A stretch of DNA of 64,000 nt, from assembly GCA_002900995.3 (NCBI GenBank), contig CM035307.1:4429105-4493104 (forward strand). The letters run 5' to 3'. How positions within the stretch are numbered: the first letter of the stretch is position 1; each line of letters opens with the position of its first letter. The position numbers and the translations under genes were made by a program. Source of the DNA: Ganoderma boninense (lineage: Eukaryota > Basidiomycota > Agaricomycetes > Polyporales > Polyporaceae). Positions 46,714-58,300 of this stretch are shown piece after piece. The notes beneath the pieces were generated by a model. The model saw nothing but the letters and a program-made list of their open reading frames with translations. It was not told where the DNA came from and did no database searches.

Positions 46714-49700
46714 ATGGGCCCTCTCCTCTTCCTCGCTTGCCTCGCTGTCGTGGCAAGCGCTCAACTCCATTCGCACACCGCACCTGACGCGTTCTCCCAA
46801 CCTCCCAGCGCAGCCGTTGACTATGTCGACCCGTGAGTTCCTCGCTTTGCTTTGTTTGGTCGCGTTTCGTTTGGCCTCGTTCTCCCTGCACATTTGGGAA
46901 CCATAGATTCACCGCCTAGCCAGCTATGGCTGCGGTCATAGCCATAGCCATAGCCAGCTATGATGGTCGCTTGGAACCCGCTTGAGGTCCGGTATGCCGC
47001 CTGTTGAAAGAATTGGGAGAACGGCGAAACGCCTTCGACCGCCCACGGAACACCGCCACGGACTGCAGCAGGGAGCGCAAAGTCACTCCCTCCTGCACTA
47101 CGCCCCCTAAAAGTTCCAGGAAAGTTTCTAATATTCTGTGTCATGGACATATGCCTAAGTCCCAGAATGCAAGGGGGATGGAGACGAAATAGCCACTAGG
47201 GACGGCGGGGAAGAAAAGGCGCCGGCCGAGGCTGTCGAAACGGGATTCTCGGGAAAACGGCGAGAATCTCTTTTCGCTCCCGTAGCCATAGCCATAACTG
47301 GCCACGCGGGGAATGCGATATTCTAGCACATTTGACGATACGCTAGAACTCCCTCCAGAGTTCTAGCGCATTGTCGCCTTGATCTCTGTGTCATGTTTTG
47401 TAGCGCCGAGCTTTTGGAGTGCTGCCACGGTCGGTTGTCTACAACTTGTGGGCCGGACTGAGGGTCTGAGCGGGGAAATTAAACCATGCCCGGAGTCATT
47501 GGAGCCCATTATCGAGCGGCTCCGAACGCAGTCCGCGTCTCCGTCCTGACCAGCACAGAGCCACAGCGCCGCAGATCCAGCTGTCTCTTTACTGAGACCC
47601 ATTGGCAAGCATTCGCCTCTCACAAGAGTGCGGAATTTTGCATGATTCTGAGGAGAGTCCCGGGCCGCATCCGGTCGCTGTTCCGGTAGGCTGACGCGTA
47701 CAGTCAGAACGGCTGTCAAAAATGGTATCGTTGTTGGTGGCAGTCAGAAGGCATGATTTTGATGGCAATCCTGCGTCTCAACGCAACGTCAGAATTGGCC
47801 GGGACTCGTTGGCCCTGACATCTCTTATAAGCTGATATATATAGTGTCGGTTCTAAGTATTAGCTAACAAGCAGGTCCACAGCTTCATCGGAAACGGCGG
47901 AGACTCGCCCAACGGCTCGGGGGGCATGATCCCCTCCACCGCCCCGCCCTTCGCCATGACCCGCTGGGTGGCGCAGACGCGCCACAACTACGTCTCCGTC
48001 ACGCCGTACAACTACACCGACACCTCCATCCACGGCTTCCAGGGCACGCACCAGCCCGCGATCTGGATGGGCGAGAGCGGCCAGGCGGTCGTCGCGCCCG
48101 GGGCGGGGACGGTGCGCCCGAAGTTCGAGGACCGCGGGATGCGCTTCACCCACGCGGACGAAGTCGCGACCGCGAGTTATTACTCCGTTCTCCTTGACGC
48201 GATCGAAGGCGGGACGATCCACGCGGAGCAGTCCGCCAGTACGTCCTGTCCCCCTGCCCCTCCCACGTACGCACTGCACTCACTTTGAACATTGTCCGCA
48301 GCCTCGCGCGTCGGCCACCTGCGCTTCACTTTCGACGGCACGCAGACGCCGTACGTCCTCGTCGAGGCGACGCGCGCAGAGGTCGTCGGCTCGGACGACC
48401 CGACGAACGTCACGTACCCGCTCGGCACGCTCTCGATCGACCCCGCCGCGCGCGAGGTGTCCGGCTCGAACCCGGAGCGGCAGGACTTCATCATCGACCC
48501 GCACCACGGCAGCACGGTGTGGTCCGCGTACTTCGTCGCGCGGTTCGACGAGGACTTCGCGAGCTGGGGCACGGCGCAGAACGGCACGGTCAGCGAGGGC
48601 GCGGCGAGCGGGGCGGGCGCGCTGCTGTCGGGCTTCGTGCGGTTCGTGGGGGGGACGCGGAGCGTGGGGGTGCGCGTGGGCGTGTCGTTCATCTCGGTGG
48701 AGCAGGCGCGGGCGAACCTCGAGAAGGAGATCCCGGACGGGACGACGCTGGAGGAGACGGCGTACGGGACGCGCAAGGCGTGGGCGGAGAAGCTGGACCG
48801 GGTGCAGATCGAGGGCGCGTCGAGGGAGCAAGCGGAGGTGTTTTATACCGGGATCTTTCATACCCTTCAGGTACGTAGCATTCATTTCAGAGGGATTGGG
48901 CCGCTGATACTCAATGTTTGCAGTACCCTTACGAGCAAGATGAGGATGGCAAGTACTACTCAGGCTATGACAACCAGGTCCATGAAGGCGTTTCGTACAC
49001 CGGGTACTCGATTTGGGTAGGTGGTGCGGGAGTGAACTGCAGGGCTCTGCTGACGTTCTTGCAGGACACGTTCCGCGCCGAATGGGCATGGCAGATCCTT
49101 CTTGCGCCAGAGCGCATCTCAGGCATGGTTCAAAGCATGCTCCAAGACTACCAAGAGGGTGGCTGGCTCCCCATGTGGAAGAACATAGTTGGTAGGCCTT
49201 GTTTTGTCGACGTTTTATCACAAACACGTTGATCGAGGTTTGCTCGCACAGAGACGAACATTATGGTAAGATCATAATCTCGTGCGCTCGGTCTGAGATA
49301 ACTCGTCGATGGACGAGCTTCATCGCGCCGTTCAGGTTGGCACACACGCCGATTCTCTCGTCGCCGAGGCCGTCGTGAAAGGCTTCACGGACTTTGACTT
49401 GGACACTGCATGGGAGGCCGTTCACAAGGACGCCACCGTCCCGCCCGCTAATGATTGGACTACCTCGTACGTCTACATCGATATTGCTCGTCGTGCACCA
49501 TGACGAGCTCAGGCCCGGCCTCCAACAGCTACTACGACCGAGAGCAGCACGTGGGCTACGAAGTGCGCGCAGGCCTCTCCTCCGTCTACGCGACCTCGGG
49601 CTGGGTCGCCAACGACGTCCACTCCGAGTCCGCCTCGCGCACGCTCGACTACGCCTGTATGCCCATCCCCCTGCTGATCCTCTTATACCATCACTAACCC

Positions 49701-50810
49701 CGCCTCTGCTGCAGACGACGACTACGCAGTGTCCGTGCTCGCCACCGCGCTGAACAAATCCGCCGACGCTGCGTTCTTCCGCGCACGCGCATTCTCGGCG
49801 CCCTTTACGATCTTCAACAACGCAACTGGATTCATGGAGGCGCGCGACGCCGACGGCGCCTGGGCAGGCGGGGATCAGGGGTGGACAGAGGGCGACATGT
49901 GGGCGTACACGTTCGACGTTGTGCATGACGTGCCCGCGCTGATCGCGCGGCGGGGCGGGGCGAAGGGCTTCGTGGAGTTCTTGGACGAGCATTTCGACGG
50001 AGGTGAGCTAGTGTATGCGTGGCTCGGGTGGTGACAGTGGGGGCTGACTGGACGGGTGGCTAGGGCATAACGACCACACAAACGAGGTAGGCTGTGGCGA
50101 GACGTATGCGACGAGAGCGGACGCTGATGGGCTTCGTAGCCCTCGCATCACATACCGTACCTGTACTCCCTCGCGGGAGCGGCGTCGAAGTCCCAGGAAC
50201 GCATCCGCGAGGTCGCGAAGGACAACTACAACAACTCCGTGGACGGTCTTTCCGGGGTACGCCCGTCACCTCTCGTATACTCAGCGCCGCGGTGACTGAC
50301 GCATTTCCTGCAGAATGAGGACTGTGGACAGATGAGCGCATGGTACGTCTTCAGCGCGCTCGGTTTCTACCCGGTAGATCCCGTCTCCGCCGAATACGTG
50401 ATCGGAACGTGAGTACCGGAGTTCTACCGCGAAACTGCGCGGTGAGCAAGATCATGATATGATATATGCGTTGCAGGCCCTTTTTCGACAAAGTCACCAT
50501 CGACCTCCCCGCATCCTCACGGCCCCTCGTCATCACTTCCACCGGCGCACCCTCTAAACCATACATCAAGAGTGTAACCGTCAACGGTCGCCCACTCACC
50601 GCCCCTATCCTCACGCATGCCGACATCGCCTCCGGGGGAGAGATCACCTTCGAGATAAGCAGCACGCCGCAGAGCTGGGCCTCTGGCACTCTCGTACGTC
50701 CTGCCCTCCGGTTGTATGGGTTGACGGCGCAGTTGACGTGACCGACGTGATCCCGCTGAACTCTGCAGGCGAACGACGAGAAGAGGTACGAGCGTCATGT
50801 TGAGCTGTAG
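46714..50810 (+). CDS. Secreted GH92 alpha-mannosidase (772 aa, 14 exons)
   Basis: Glycoside hydrolase family 92, a calcium-dependent exo-alpha-mannosidase family acting on mannans and N-glycans. Exons: 46714-46832, 47883-48238, 48302-48870, 48924-49016, 49065-49191, 49252-49265, 49336-49466, 49529-49656, 49715-50002, 50064-50086, 50140-50256, 50314-50408, 50477-50693, 50769-50810; 2,319 nt in one frame. The N-terminus MGPLLFLACLAVVASAQ is a signal peptide. Family landmarks include VDP-FIGNGGDSPNGSGGM, IHGFQGTHQPAIWMGESG, VGTHADSLVAEAVVKGF, SRTLDYAYDDYAV, GHNDHTNEPSHHIPYLY and NEDCGQMSAWYVFSALGFYPV, the last two being active-site regions with the catalytic acid and base and calcium ligands. 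Exons 6 (14 nt) and 10 (23 nt) are microexons. Intron 1 is about 1.05 kb, far longer than the other introns (48-70 nt), but keeps a GTGAGT donor and a CTAAC branch site. Confidence 0.93.
46917..47304. mobile_element. Possible MITE-like insertion in GH92 intron 1
   Basis: The left end reads AGCCAGCTATGGCTGCGG, and the reverse complement of the right end reads GGCCAGTTATGGCTATGG, an imperfect 18-bp inverted pair about 390 bp apart. Extra AGCCAT units occur at both ends. No target-site duplication was found, so this remains a suggestion. Confidence 0.3.
47341..47368. repeat. Perfect 11-bp inverted repeat (hairpin) in GH92 intron 1
   Basis: CGCTAGAACTC at 47341-47351 and its exact complement GAGTTCTAGCG at 47358-47368 flank a six-base loop. 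Seen directly; role unknown. Confidence 0.85.
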
Positions 50811-51274
50811 ACTGATTCGTAGAGATGTACTCCGTCTGACGCGGTCGCACGTCCGTGGCACGAACTTGAAGTGCTTGACCAAGCTTCGGTAGAGAGGCTA
50901 GATCACGTACCGGAACATGGGCGGCGGAGTAGCAGTGGAGTAGCAAAATCGTGCGTGGTGAAGGCAAATAGACGATAGAAGAAGCTCCGTGGGTATTTGT
51001 CTGTGCCTGTATACGAGAGCCCCAGTCGTGCGGGTACAAGCGAGGAGGCATTGAAGCGTTTGCGTTGTTTTGAGTGTGCGGCTTTCACTGTCGTTGCAAG
51101 TCCTTGCGGTGAATTGTAATTGTATGATTCACGTGTGCGCAGTGATTTTATCATCTCCCGCATGCAAAATAGATATACTGTACACAGAGTCCTTCACAGC
51201 TTCAGAGCGACGAGGATGAAGGAGACGGTTCCTGGGGCCTGCGGCAGGAGAAATCACGGGAGCGTGCGACGAGT

Positions 51275-53616
51275 CTACGCCTTCCCTGTGGGTCGGCGGA
51301 TCCGACGCGGATCGTGAGTTAGCCACGAGGCTCCGCAATTTTAGTTTTCGCTCACCTTGACTTCGTATATGCATGTCGGAGAGCTGAAGGGACACAATAT
51401 TTTCGCTGTCCAGGTTCCTTCCTGACATTGAGCGTAGATCCGGACGAGGTCCTGTGGCAGTTCCGAAGATCTCCACGCCGAAAGGGCTCGAGGCGGCTTC
51501 TCTCAGAGATTGCCTGGTGTTCAGCCTGTGCAGGAGTGTAAGTCTACGGTTTCGGCAGTGATGATTTGGGATCGTACGCGGCGAGAAGGGTGTTGGTGTA
51601 CACTGAGGACGAGTCAGAAAGGAAGTGTTAGCTGGAACGACATGCAGCTTGAAATTGACGGTGGGCCCACCCACATTTGGTGGCGACGAAGGAGAGGGCG
51701 ATGTATATCATATTGTTTGGGTGCGTGGAAGTCTGGATGTTGAGGTCGATATCGCGTGAGTCCGACATGCAGTATTGAATAAAGATGCGAGCACGGCGGT
51801 GTAGGACTTACGAATAGGAAGAGGACCAGCATGCATGCGCTAGCGGCACTTGCTATGAGCCTCCGCACTACAATCGTAGTACCCCGGGCCGTCCGTGGAA
51901 AGTGTTACGGTACCTTGTGAGTAGCCCTGCGCTTCTCGTGAGGCCGCGAGACTGGTACTCGAACCCGTACTGCAATGCAATGCTTACCGTTGGTGATCGT
52001 GTATAGGATCAGGATGTCCATCAACGAGTCTGTCCTAGACTCTCACAATATCTCATCCATGCAGCCTTGAGTTATGGAGAGAGAATCACTGACCTCTTGA
52101 TCCCGCTTCTGCTCCGGTGGAGGGAGAGGGTAAGCATAGCTGTCAATATACAATCTGCCGCGATGGCCATGGCAGCCGCGACTGCAACCATCCACTACGC
52201 GCCGAGGACACCAAACCAAACCGATCAACTTGAATGCCGTTACATGACAATGAGACAGCGGACGGACTTACGGGGTGAGTGACTATGCCTGCGGTTGGCG
52301 GCGTTGCGATGCTTCAAGTTCGAACCAATGGCACCGGCGACTCAGATTTTACTTTGAATTTGACGCAGGTGCTCGGGTCTCCACCCACCTATCGATCGTA
52401 GAACCTGTCGGGCAGTGAGCGATATCAGCGAGAGAACGGCAAGTCGACGCTGATTCGAGCCCTCTGACCTAGCGAAAAGCCTGCTCTCGGAGTGTTCCGA
52501 GTCAATGGGCGACGACGAGTTATTGTTGATGTGTCAGGGGCTGCTTACCGAATTCGCCGAGCAGCAGGATAGCCTTCGGATACCGTGGTGTCAGCAGAAC
52601 GAAGAAATGATGATGCATCGTGACGAGTGCCTACCACAAATATTGCCCATCCCCGGTACTGTTTCCCGACTGTAATTAAAAATAATAAGTACACAGTTAA
52701 GTCAAAGACCGTAAAAATGGAAACTCGCAGATGTATGCGCGACGAACGAAAAATCTATGAACAGTTTAGATCGCGCATGTGTTAGAAATATCGAGCTCTG
52801 ATACGAACGCTTGGGAGAGGACTATAACAACGCCCTGATCATGAGATGCCCGTGAGCACCGGGAACGCGTTAATATAGAGATCTCACTCACTGACAACGT
52901 CGGGAGGACCTAGGTGCATTGTGAACACAGCTACAGGGCATTGAAGAGGAATTCACACATACGTGGATGCTCCTGAGGTAATAATTGCTCACATCACGGG
53001 ACGATATTCTGAAATGCGTCAGGAAGGCTCACAGGGGAATATGTGCCAAGGTAGATAAATCCGAGTACCCGGTGACTAGGAAGTAGTAGCTGCACAACTG
53101 TTATTGAACTCGAGCTGAACAGGCTTGAAGGATGATATTCTGTACGCACCAAGCCTGTATGCACAAGGCAGTATGAACGCCTTCGGCCGAGCTTGAATGC
53201 GTAGACACCATGAGTTATGGTACATGAGGTGAGCGAATGAAGAATGCGCTGCTCACACCACTAAGGCTACCTTGTTGGGGCGCAGTCAGCCAAGTGTGAT
53301 TGGTCCAGGACATGATATGATCGAGCCCGGCGACTTACGAGCCATTTCAGCCATGAGCTGTCACCTGGAAAGGTCCGAAAGTATCGGAATGTTTGATGGA
53401 CTATCCCGCCGAATAGACTGATGTGGCCGTAGTATAACGTTTTTACATTACGTAGCTCGTCTGAGAGAATAGTTCAGTGGATTGTACTTACATGAGGGAA
53501 AAGTAGGTCCCAAGAAGCGCGGCGCCGAATGTGCTGCTGAGAGAGAAACTCTCCGCAAGCCCGGAAGGCCCCGGGGGGGGTGCTAGAGTGCTCAGGTTGG
53601 TCGATACGCGATCCAT
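51275..53616 (-). CDS. DUF6534-family seven-helix membrane protein (multi-exon)
   Basis: Fungal integral membrane protein of the DUF6533/DUF6534 type; function unknown, family greatly expanded in Agaricomycetes. The start MDRVSTNLSTLAPPPG is at 53616. The first helix GAALLGTYFSL continues across an intron (GTAAGT to CATCAG) as ILFGGIVHQTFRYFRTFPGD, a strong family signature. Other joined pieces are SCYYFLVTGYSD (near 53,070), AAAMAIAADCILTAMLTLSL then GIK-RTDSLMDILILYTITN (52,180-51,990), NMIYIALSFVATK then MYTNTLLAALNTRQSL (51,720-51,500), and a hydrophilic tail ending, after a last GTGAGC...CCCACAG intron, at a stop at 51275. Two middle segments (52,300-52,700 and 53,110-53,330) could not be spliced with certainty, so integrity is unproven. 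Confidence 0.72.
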
Positions 53617-53671
53617 GATAGTAGTATGGTGAGAGGGCCCGGCTTGTACGAAAGGAAGAGGGCCGCACGCA

Positions 53672-53679
53672 CTTATATG
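53672..53679 (-). promoter_or_regulatory. TATA box of the DUF6534 gene
   Basis: The reverse strand reads CATATAAG about 60 bases upstream of the start at 53616. Confidence 0.55.
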
Positions 53680-54550
53680 CAGCAGTTGCCGCTCGGGTGC
53701 AGCGGCGTTGTGCGGAAGGTTGTGACTGCACCGCCCGCGCTCTGATGAGCCAACCACCCAACAGCGCGGTTGCTGACAGGCTGGTGTCAGTGTGGAATGC
53801 GGTGCGAAAGAAGTGCTTATTTTGTCGGATGTGAAGGCCTACTCGTCCAAGTAACGCCCCAAAATCACGCGGAGAGCACTCGACGAGATGCTTCGATCTT
53901 GACAGCATCGTGATCCTGACGCAATGCTGCTGAACAGGGCCCTTCTGGAAGATTTCTTTGGACGATGCTTGACCGGAGTGGAACATAGGCAAACTCACAG
54001 GTTTACAGTATCGAGACACATAGTGAACATGTGTCGAAGCCGCATCCGGATCTCGCTCCGGCTCAAGTCTGACCGGAATCTGTGCGTACTCGCCATTGGC
54101 CACTGGGCGAAAGTGCAAGTTCCCAAACGTCGGCCAGCATCAGCCTGTGCACAGCGGCACTTGGAAGACGTTATGTTTTCGGACGAACAGCGTCGGAGAA
54201 TGGAGCGGAAAGGCACTTGGGTGACCCCAGTGAGAGGCTTTAAATTCAAGACGCAGAAACATCGCGCGCCGTCCTCTCATCTCTTTCTTTTTCCCCCCAC
54301 TAGAGTCGTACCTCCGACTCAGCGCACCCCACACTTATACCCTTCTACGAGGTGCGCCACTCCCCGATGATGCCCGTGCCCGGAACGACGCAGTCAGTAT
54401 TTACTTGATTCATTTAAGTAAGTACATGGCTATATTCAGCGACGCGCCATCTGCGCGTCAGAAAAGGTGAGCGCACCCGTACTTATGGAAGAAGGCTATA
54501 AGCCTCCAACACTCGGGCCTGGAATAGAACAGGAAAGAAGTCTGATATCG
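53680..54550. other. Spacer between DUF6534 gene and retrotransposon, no gene called
   Basis: A 148-codon plus frame (53924-54370) has no recognisable domain and runs into CT-rich low-complexity sequence. It may be the DUF6534 upstream region plus the flank of the element insertion. Confidence 0.4.
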
Positions 54551-54632
54551 TGTAAGAGAAACTGTATGTACATGAGGAAATGTGTGTGCGTACCTGATAT
54601 CGTGTAAGAGAAACTGGGGAACACGATATCAG
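54542..54632. repeat. Direct and inverted CTGATATCGTG repeats in the LTR region
   Basis: A 23-bp sequence beginning CTGATATCGTGTAAG occurs at 54542-54564 and again at 54594-54616. An inverted copy of its first 11 bases (CACGATATCAG) lies at about 54622-54632 and could form a hairpin with the second copy. Confidence 0.85.
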
Positions 54633-54703
54633 GCCGCTGCAGGGTATATATGTGCGTACGTAACAGTGAGTGAAGTAATGTAAGGTGAAGAGTGAACCTT
54701 ACA
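54551..54703 (-). repeat. 3' LTR of the gypsy element (outer boundary uncertain)
   Basis: Immediately after the polypurine tract the minus strand begins TGTAAGG, a TG start. Candidate TTACA ends occur at 54603 and 54551; the two ends lie in two copies of one 23-bp repeat, so the length (about 101 or 153 bp, or longer) cannot be fixed without the other LTR. A CATATATACC TATA-like motif lies inside, near 54,645. Confidence 0.5.
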
Positions 54704-54715
54704 CTCCTCCCCCCC
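54704..54715 (-). promoter_or_regulatory. Polypurine tract (plus-strand primer site) of the gypsy element
   Basis: The minus strand reads GGGGGGGAGGAG directly abutting the TGT that opens the LTR, the expected position of the second-strand primer. Confidence 0.75.
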
Positions 54716-54730
54716 ACGAAAATTCGCATG

Positions 54731-55041
54731 TCAGGGAGGAGGGAGAAGATCGCGTAGCTCGGGGTTGTGTAGTAAGTAAGTATCGAGAGCAGCAAGGTCG
54801 CGACATTCAGCGCCAGGTAACCAGGAGTCATGGGAGGATGGGAAGTCTTTCCAATGAACCAGGAAACGGAAACCGCGGCCACGACGTTGATGGTCCAGGA
54901 TAGATTCAACTTCTTGTTCTTCGACACCATTTTCGGTGACGATGGGGGCAGGGGGATGAAAAGCGCGAGAGGGGAAAAGGGAGTCATTGTTCGGCAGGTA
55001 ACGTTTAAGAAGAGAGGCGTGGAACGTAGGGAAGATTTTCA
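54731..55041 (-). CDS. 3' part of gypsy pol: integrase tail end and chromodomain
   Basis: The frame reads KIFPTFHASLLKRYLP, the conserved integrase C-terminal end, then a linker, then a chromodomain (VESILDHQRRGRGFRFLVHW, then KDFPSSHDSWLP with its conserved aromatic residues), ending LRDLLPPP before a stop. Chromodomains target integration to particular chromatin in chromoviruses. The segment is cut off from the rest of pol by the hAT insertion at 55042; the preceding codons are found at 59516 and above in the same frame. Confidence 0.88.
55034..55041. repeat. Left 8-bp target-site duplication of the hAT element
   Basis: GATTTTCA, identical to 59516-59523. Eight base pairs is the standard hAT target duplication. 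Confidence 0.95.
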
Positions 55042-55270
55042 TAGTGTTGCAGGGTCCGGTCCGGTCCCGGTCCTCAAGGTAATTTCTCGAGGACTGGGGA
55101 CCGAGGACCGGACAGGACTGCCCATGGTTTGAAGGACCGAGGACAGGACTGCAGTCCGTAAAGGACCGAATAGGACTGCAGTCCTGTCCCCAGTCCGGAC
55201 TGGTCCTGGACCGCATATCGGTCCTGGACTGGTCCTCACCAGTCCTGGACCAGTCCTTGGTGGTCCTAGA
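55042..55270. repeat. hAT left terminal inverted repeat and subterminal GGTCC/GGACC array
   Basis: After the 21-bp inverted repeat come about 200 bases dense in GGTCC, GGACC, AGGACTG and CCTGGAC motifs in both orientations. Such arrays serve as transposase-binding sites in known hAT elements (for example Ac); the role here is inferred. Confidence 0.8.
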
Positions 55271-55365
55271 TCGATCCGAGACTTGTATTTACATAGGTAG
55301 ACAGTGCAACACATGTATTCTATCATAGATGGCTACAAATATCAGATACGGGGACATTTCAACTA

Positions 55366-58300
55366 CTAGTCGGAGCCGAGAGCCTCATCCTCCGTGTCCG
55401 AGGGAAGGAGCGCGGCTTGAGTCTCCATAGCAGTGAAGGTGTTGATGTACAAGTCTTGAGCCTTCTCCTCATTGACACGCGCGAAGTCTGGAATTGACCG
55501 CATCCAATGGTACTTTAAGCATTCAATTTGCTCAAAGAGGTCGGGGTCGAGACGTGAACGGCGATCTGTTGCAACCTCCTTAGCGCGGGAGAAGAGGGAT
55601 TCTGCGCCAACCGAAGCCGCCGCAATAGGCAGGATGTCGAGAGCCATGCGCGCCAGGGTAGGATAGATTTTGACTTGTTTCTAATAACAATTCAAAACAT
55701 CGTCAGCACCAGCTTGTGAGTGTGGGTACAGCATAACGTAAAGGCTCACCGACCACCATTCAACTGTATCTGTCTCCTTCGTCACGTCCGGGTCGAGATA
55801 CTCCAGGTACTTTGTAAGTTCATGCTTCCAGCCTCCCTGTGATGACGACGACTGGAGGCGCCACAACCGGTCACGGTCGTAATCGTCCTCGGCGTCCTCG
55901 GCTTCCCCACTAGATGGAGCTGCATCGCCATCCGGGACCGCCTCTTTTGAAGCAGGGGGCTGACCAAGTCGTTTTGGCCAATACTTTTCCATCTGGATGG
56001 GTATAGAACAGGTCAGAATGGTATATCATGGTCAAGAGACAAGAACACATAACTTACAGCAGTGTCGACGACTTCACGGGCATGCAGCTTCCAGTTGCGA
56101 GCATTGGGTTCACCGGCTGCCAGGTCCGCGAGGTACTCGTCTTCACCACCCCATTGACGGTCGATGTAGTCGAGCTTGTAGTACAGATGCAACACTTAAA
56201 ATATCGTATCAGCAAAATGACGAGTGCAGCGCCGGGTCACTGAGCCGTGAGCAGCTCAACTCTGAGGCATTGACGCAGAAGTACATGGTGGCCAGAGCCG
56301 CCGTACCCCGGTTAGACTGTGAGAGAGGCCAGAGATACGTACGCAAGGCAAGAATGTACACGTCAGTGTTGTCCAACTTCTTGTAGTACTTGTTCAGCTT
56401 CTCAAGACCCGCTCGCAGGGCATCATGGTAGATTGCGTACTTGTTGCTGTGAAGCTTCGACTCCCAGCGCGATGCGAGGGACTCGATCGTGGGGATGACT
56501 TGATGCAAGGTTGGGATGCGCGTGCTCGAACACACTTGGTGGTACCTGTCAGCATCCTGTGATGTTGCGAGCCATGATAGCGATCACAACAATTGAATGT
56601 CAGCATAGTGCACCTTCTGTCATGAATACCGATACGTAGTGGGGACCGTACCTCAAGGATCTCTGAAAGAAGACGAACACGTTTCCACTGCGCGTCTGTG
56701 AGCACAAACGCAGCCCACGGAATGTGCTTCGTGGGCATTCCCTTCCTTTTGATCGTAGTAATAGGTCCAAAGCGCACGTCGGCGGTGAGAGCGAAAGAGT
56801 CGACTTCCTGTAAGTGGACAAGTGAGCGTACGTAAATGACCATGCCATGCCAATTTGCAGAGACGACCGTCAACGACGTACCTTGCGCAGGTCATACACG
56901 CGCTCCGTCATTCCGAACGCGCTGCCCCAGCGTGTGTTGTTGTGCACTATCAGGGCTAGGGCCTTCGTGCGCGTGCCTCCTTCCAACTGAAGGTCCTCGA
57001 AAACCTGCTTACGTTGTCCTGATGCTTGAATCTGGGTGACGCACGTCGCAGCAATGTGTACCAAAGTCAAGACTTCATGCACGGCGTGTAGAATCGAAGA
57101 TGTGATGCTTACCTTGATGATGAGTGTCCGGATCACGGCAATCACGTCCATGCCACCGTTCACAAGGCTTTGAGGGTCGCTGGGGTCGTAATCCCAGATG
57201 GCCTGCTTGTTTTCGGCAATCGCTACTTGTGTGATCTTCCCCATAAAGTCTTCTATGCTAAGCTGAATGATGTGGCCGAAACATCTTTGCAAATGAGTGT
57301 CAGCAAGGAACAGAGCGCAATAGACCACATTACTCACCCGAGAGTGTTGCTTGTGGCCTTGAAATTGCCAAGCACTCCCCGTCGCGAGAGACGTGACTGC
57401 ACTTCCCTCGCTGCTGTGCCGTTGTTGGATGCGTTGTCGTTCGTGATGTATCCCAGCTAACAACAATGCCACCGTCCACGCAGAGACGTTAGTGATGATC
57501 AGTAAATGTCTACGAGTGTACATACCTTGCTGTGCGTCCGCGACGTGACCCCAGCCCTGTCGAGGAGTCCTACGAAGTATCGTCCGAGGTTTTCGCCATC
57601 GTGCTTCCCAAATATCTTGCGAAAAGCGCCAACCTCATCCCGAAACACCCAAGCACCGTCTGCCCGGACCTGAATCCACTGAAGGAGCATCCCCATGATG
57701 GGGTCGGATGTATGCGGCACGGTCCACATGTCCCAGAGAGCACTGACATTGCCGGGTGCTGCGGCGATGTCGTCCTTGAGCGTGCCAAGAAAGTCGACAA
57801 ATTCGTTGGAGATTTTGACACGGATGGTCGCACGAGACGGGAGCTCTGACTTCCTAGTGGTCGGGCGCATGGTCACCAGACAGTTCCGGAATGACTTGTC
57901 GTCAGCAACAGCAAGAGGCTAGAAAAAGAGCAGCAGAAGCAGCAGAGAGGACGGTTAGCGTCGGAGCGAGTGTGATGAGTCGACGGCCGCACTGGCACCA
58001 TGGTCGGTGGTGACGGGGGACAGGGAGGCGTGGATGGATGTGACGTACTTGGTCACTGCAGACGACAAATCGGGTCACAGAGTTCACAATCCCCTCGCGC
58101 GAGAAGGTTTTCGGAGCCTGAACTTTAACGACGACGTTGTCCAACGTCGTCTGTGCCCCCTGTTCGCCGTTCGCCTCCTTCTCCTTCGCCTTCTGAGCAG
58201 CAAGGATTTCCTTCGGGACGGCAAGCCAGTTCTCCTCCAGCCCCACCTCTTCGCACCGCTTCTTGTACTCTGGGTAGTGCTCCGCTTGGATGTGACGACG

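Larger units (their letters stand above)
46833..47882 (+). other. Unusually long intron 1 of the GH92 gene, probably carrying inserted DNA
   Basis: The intron starts GTGAGT and ends with a TTAGCTAAC branch-point-like site and CCACAG. It has no long open frame. Its AGCCAT-rich inverted segments (46917-47304) and the hairpin at 47341-47368 suggest insertion of small non-autonomous elements. Confidence 0.7.

Noticed and set aside
52310..52330. GTTCGAACC resembling a tRNA B box
   Set aside because: No A box at the right distance and no acceptor-stem pairing; it lies inside the DUF6534 gene.
53924..54370. 148-codon plus frame
   Set aside because: No domain and a CT-rich end; probably spacer next to the element.
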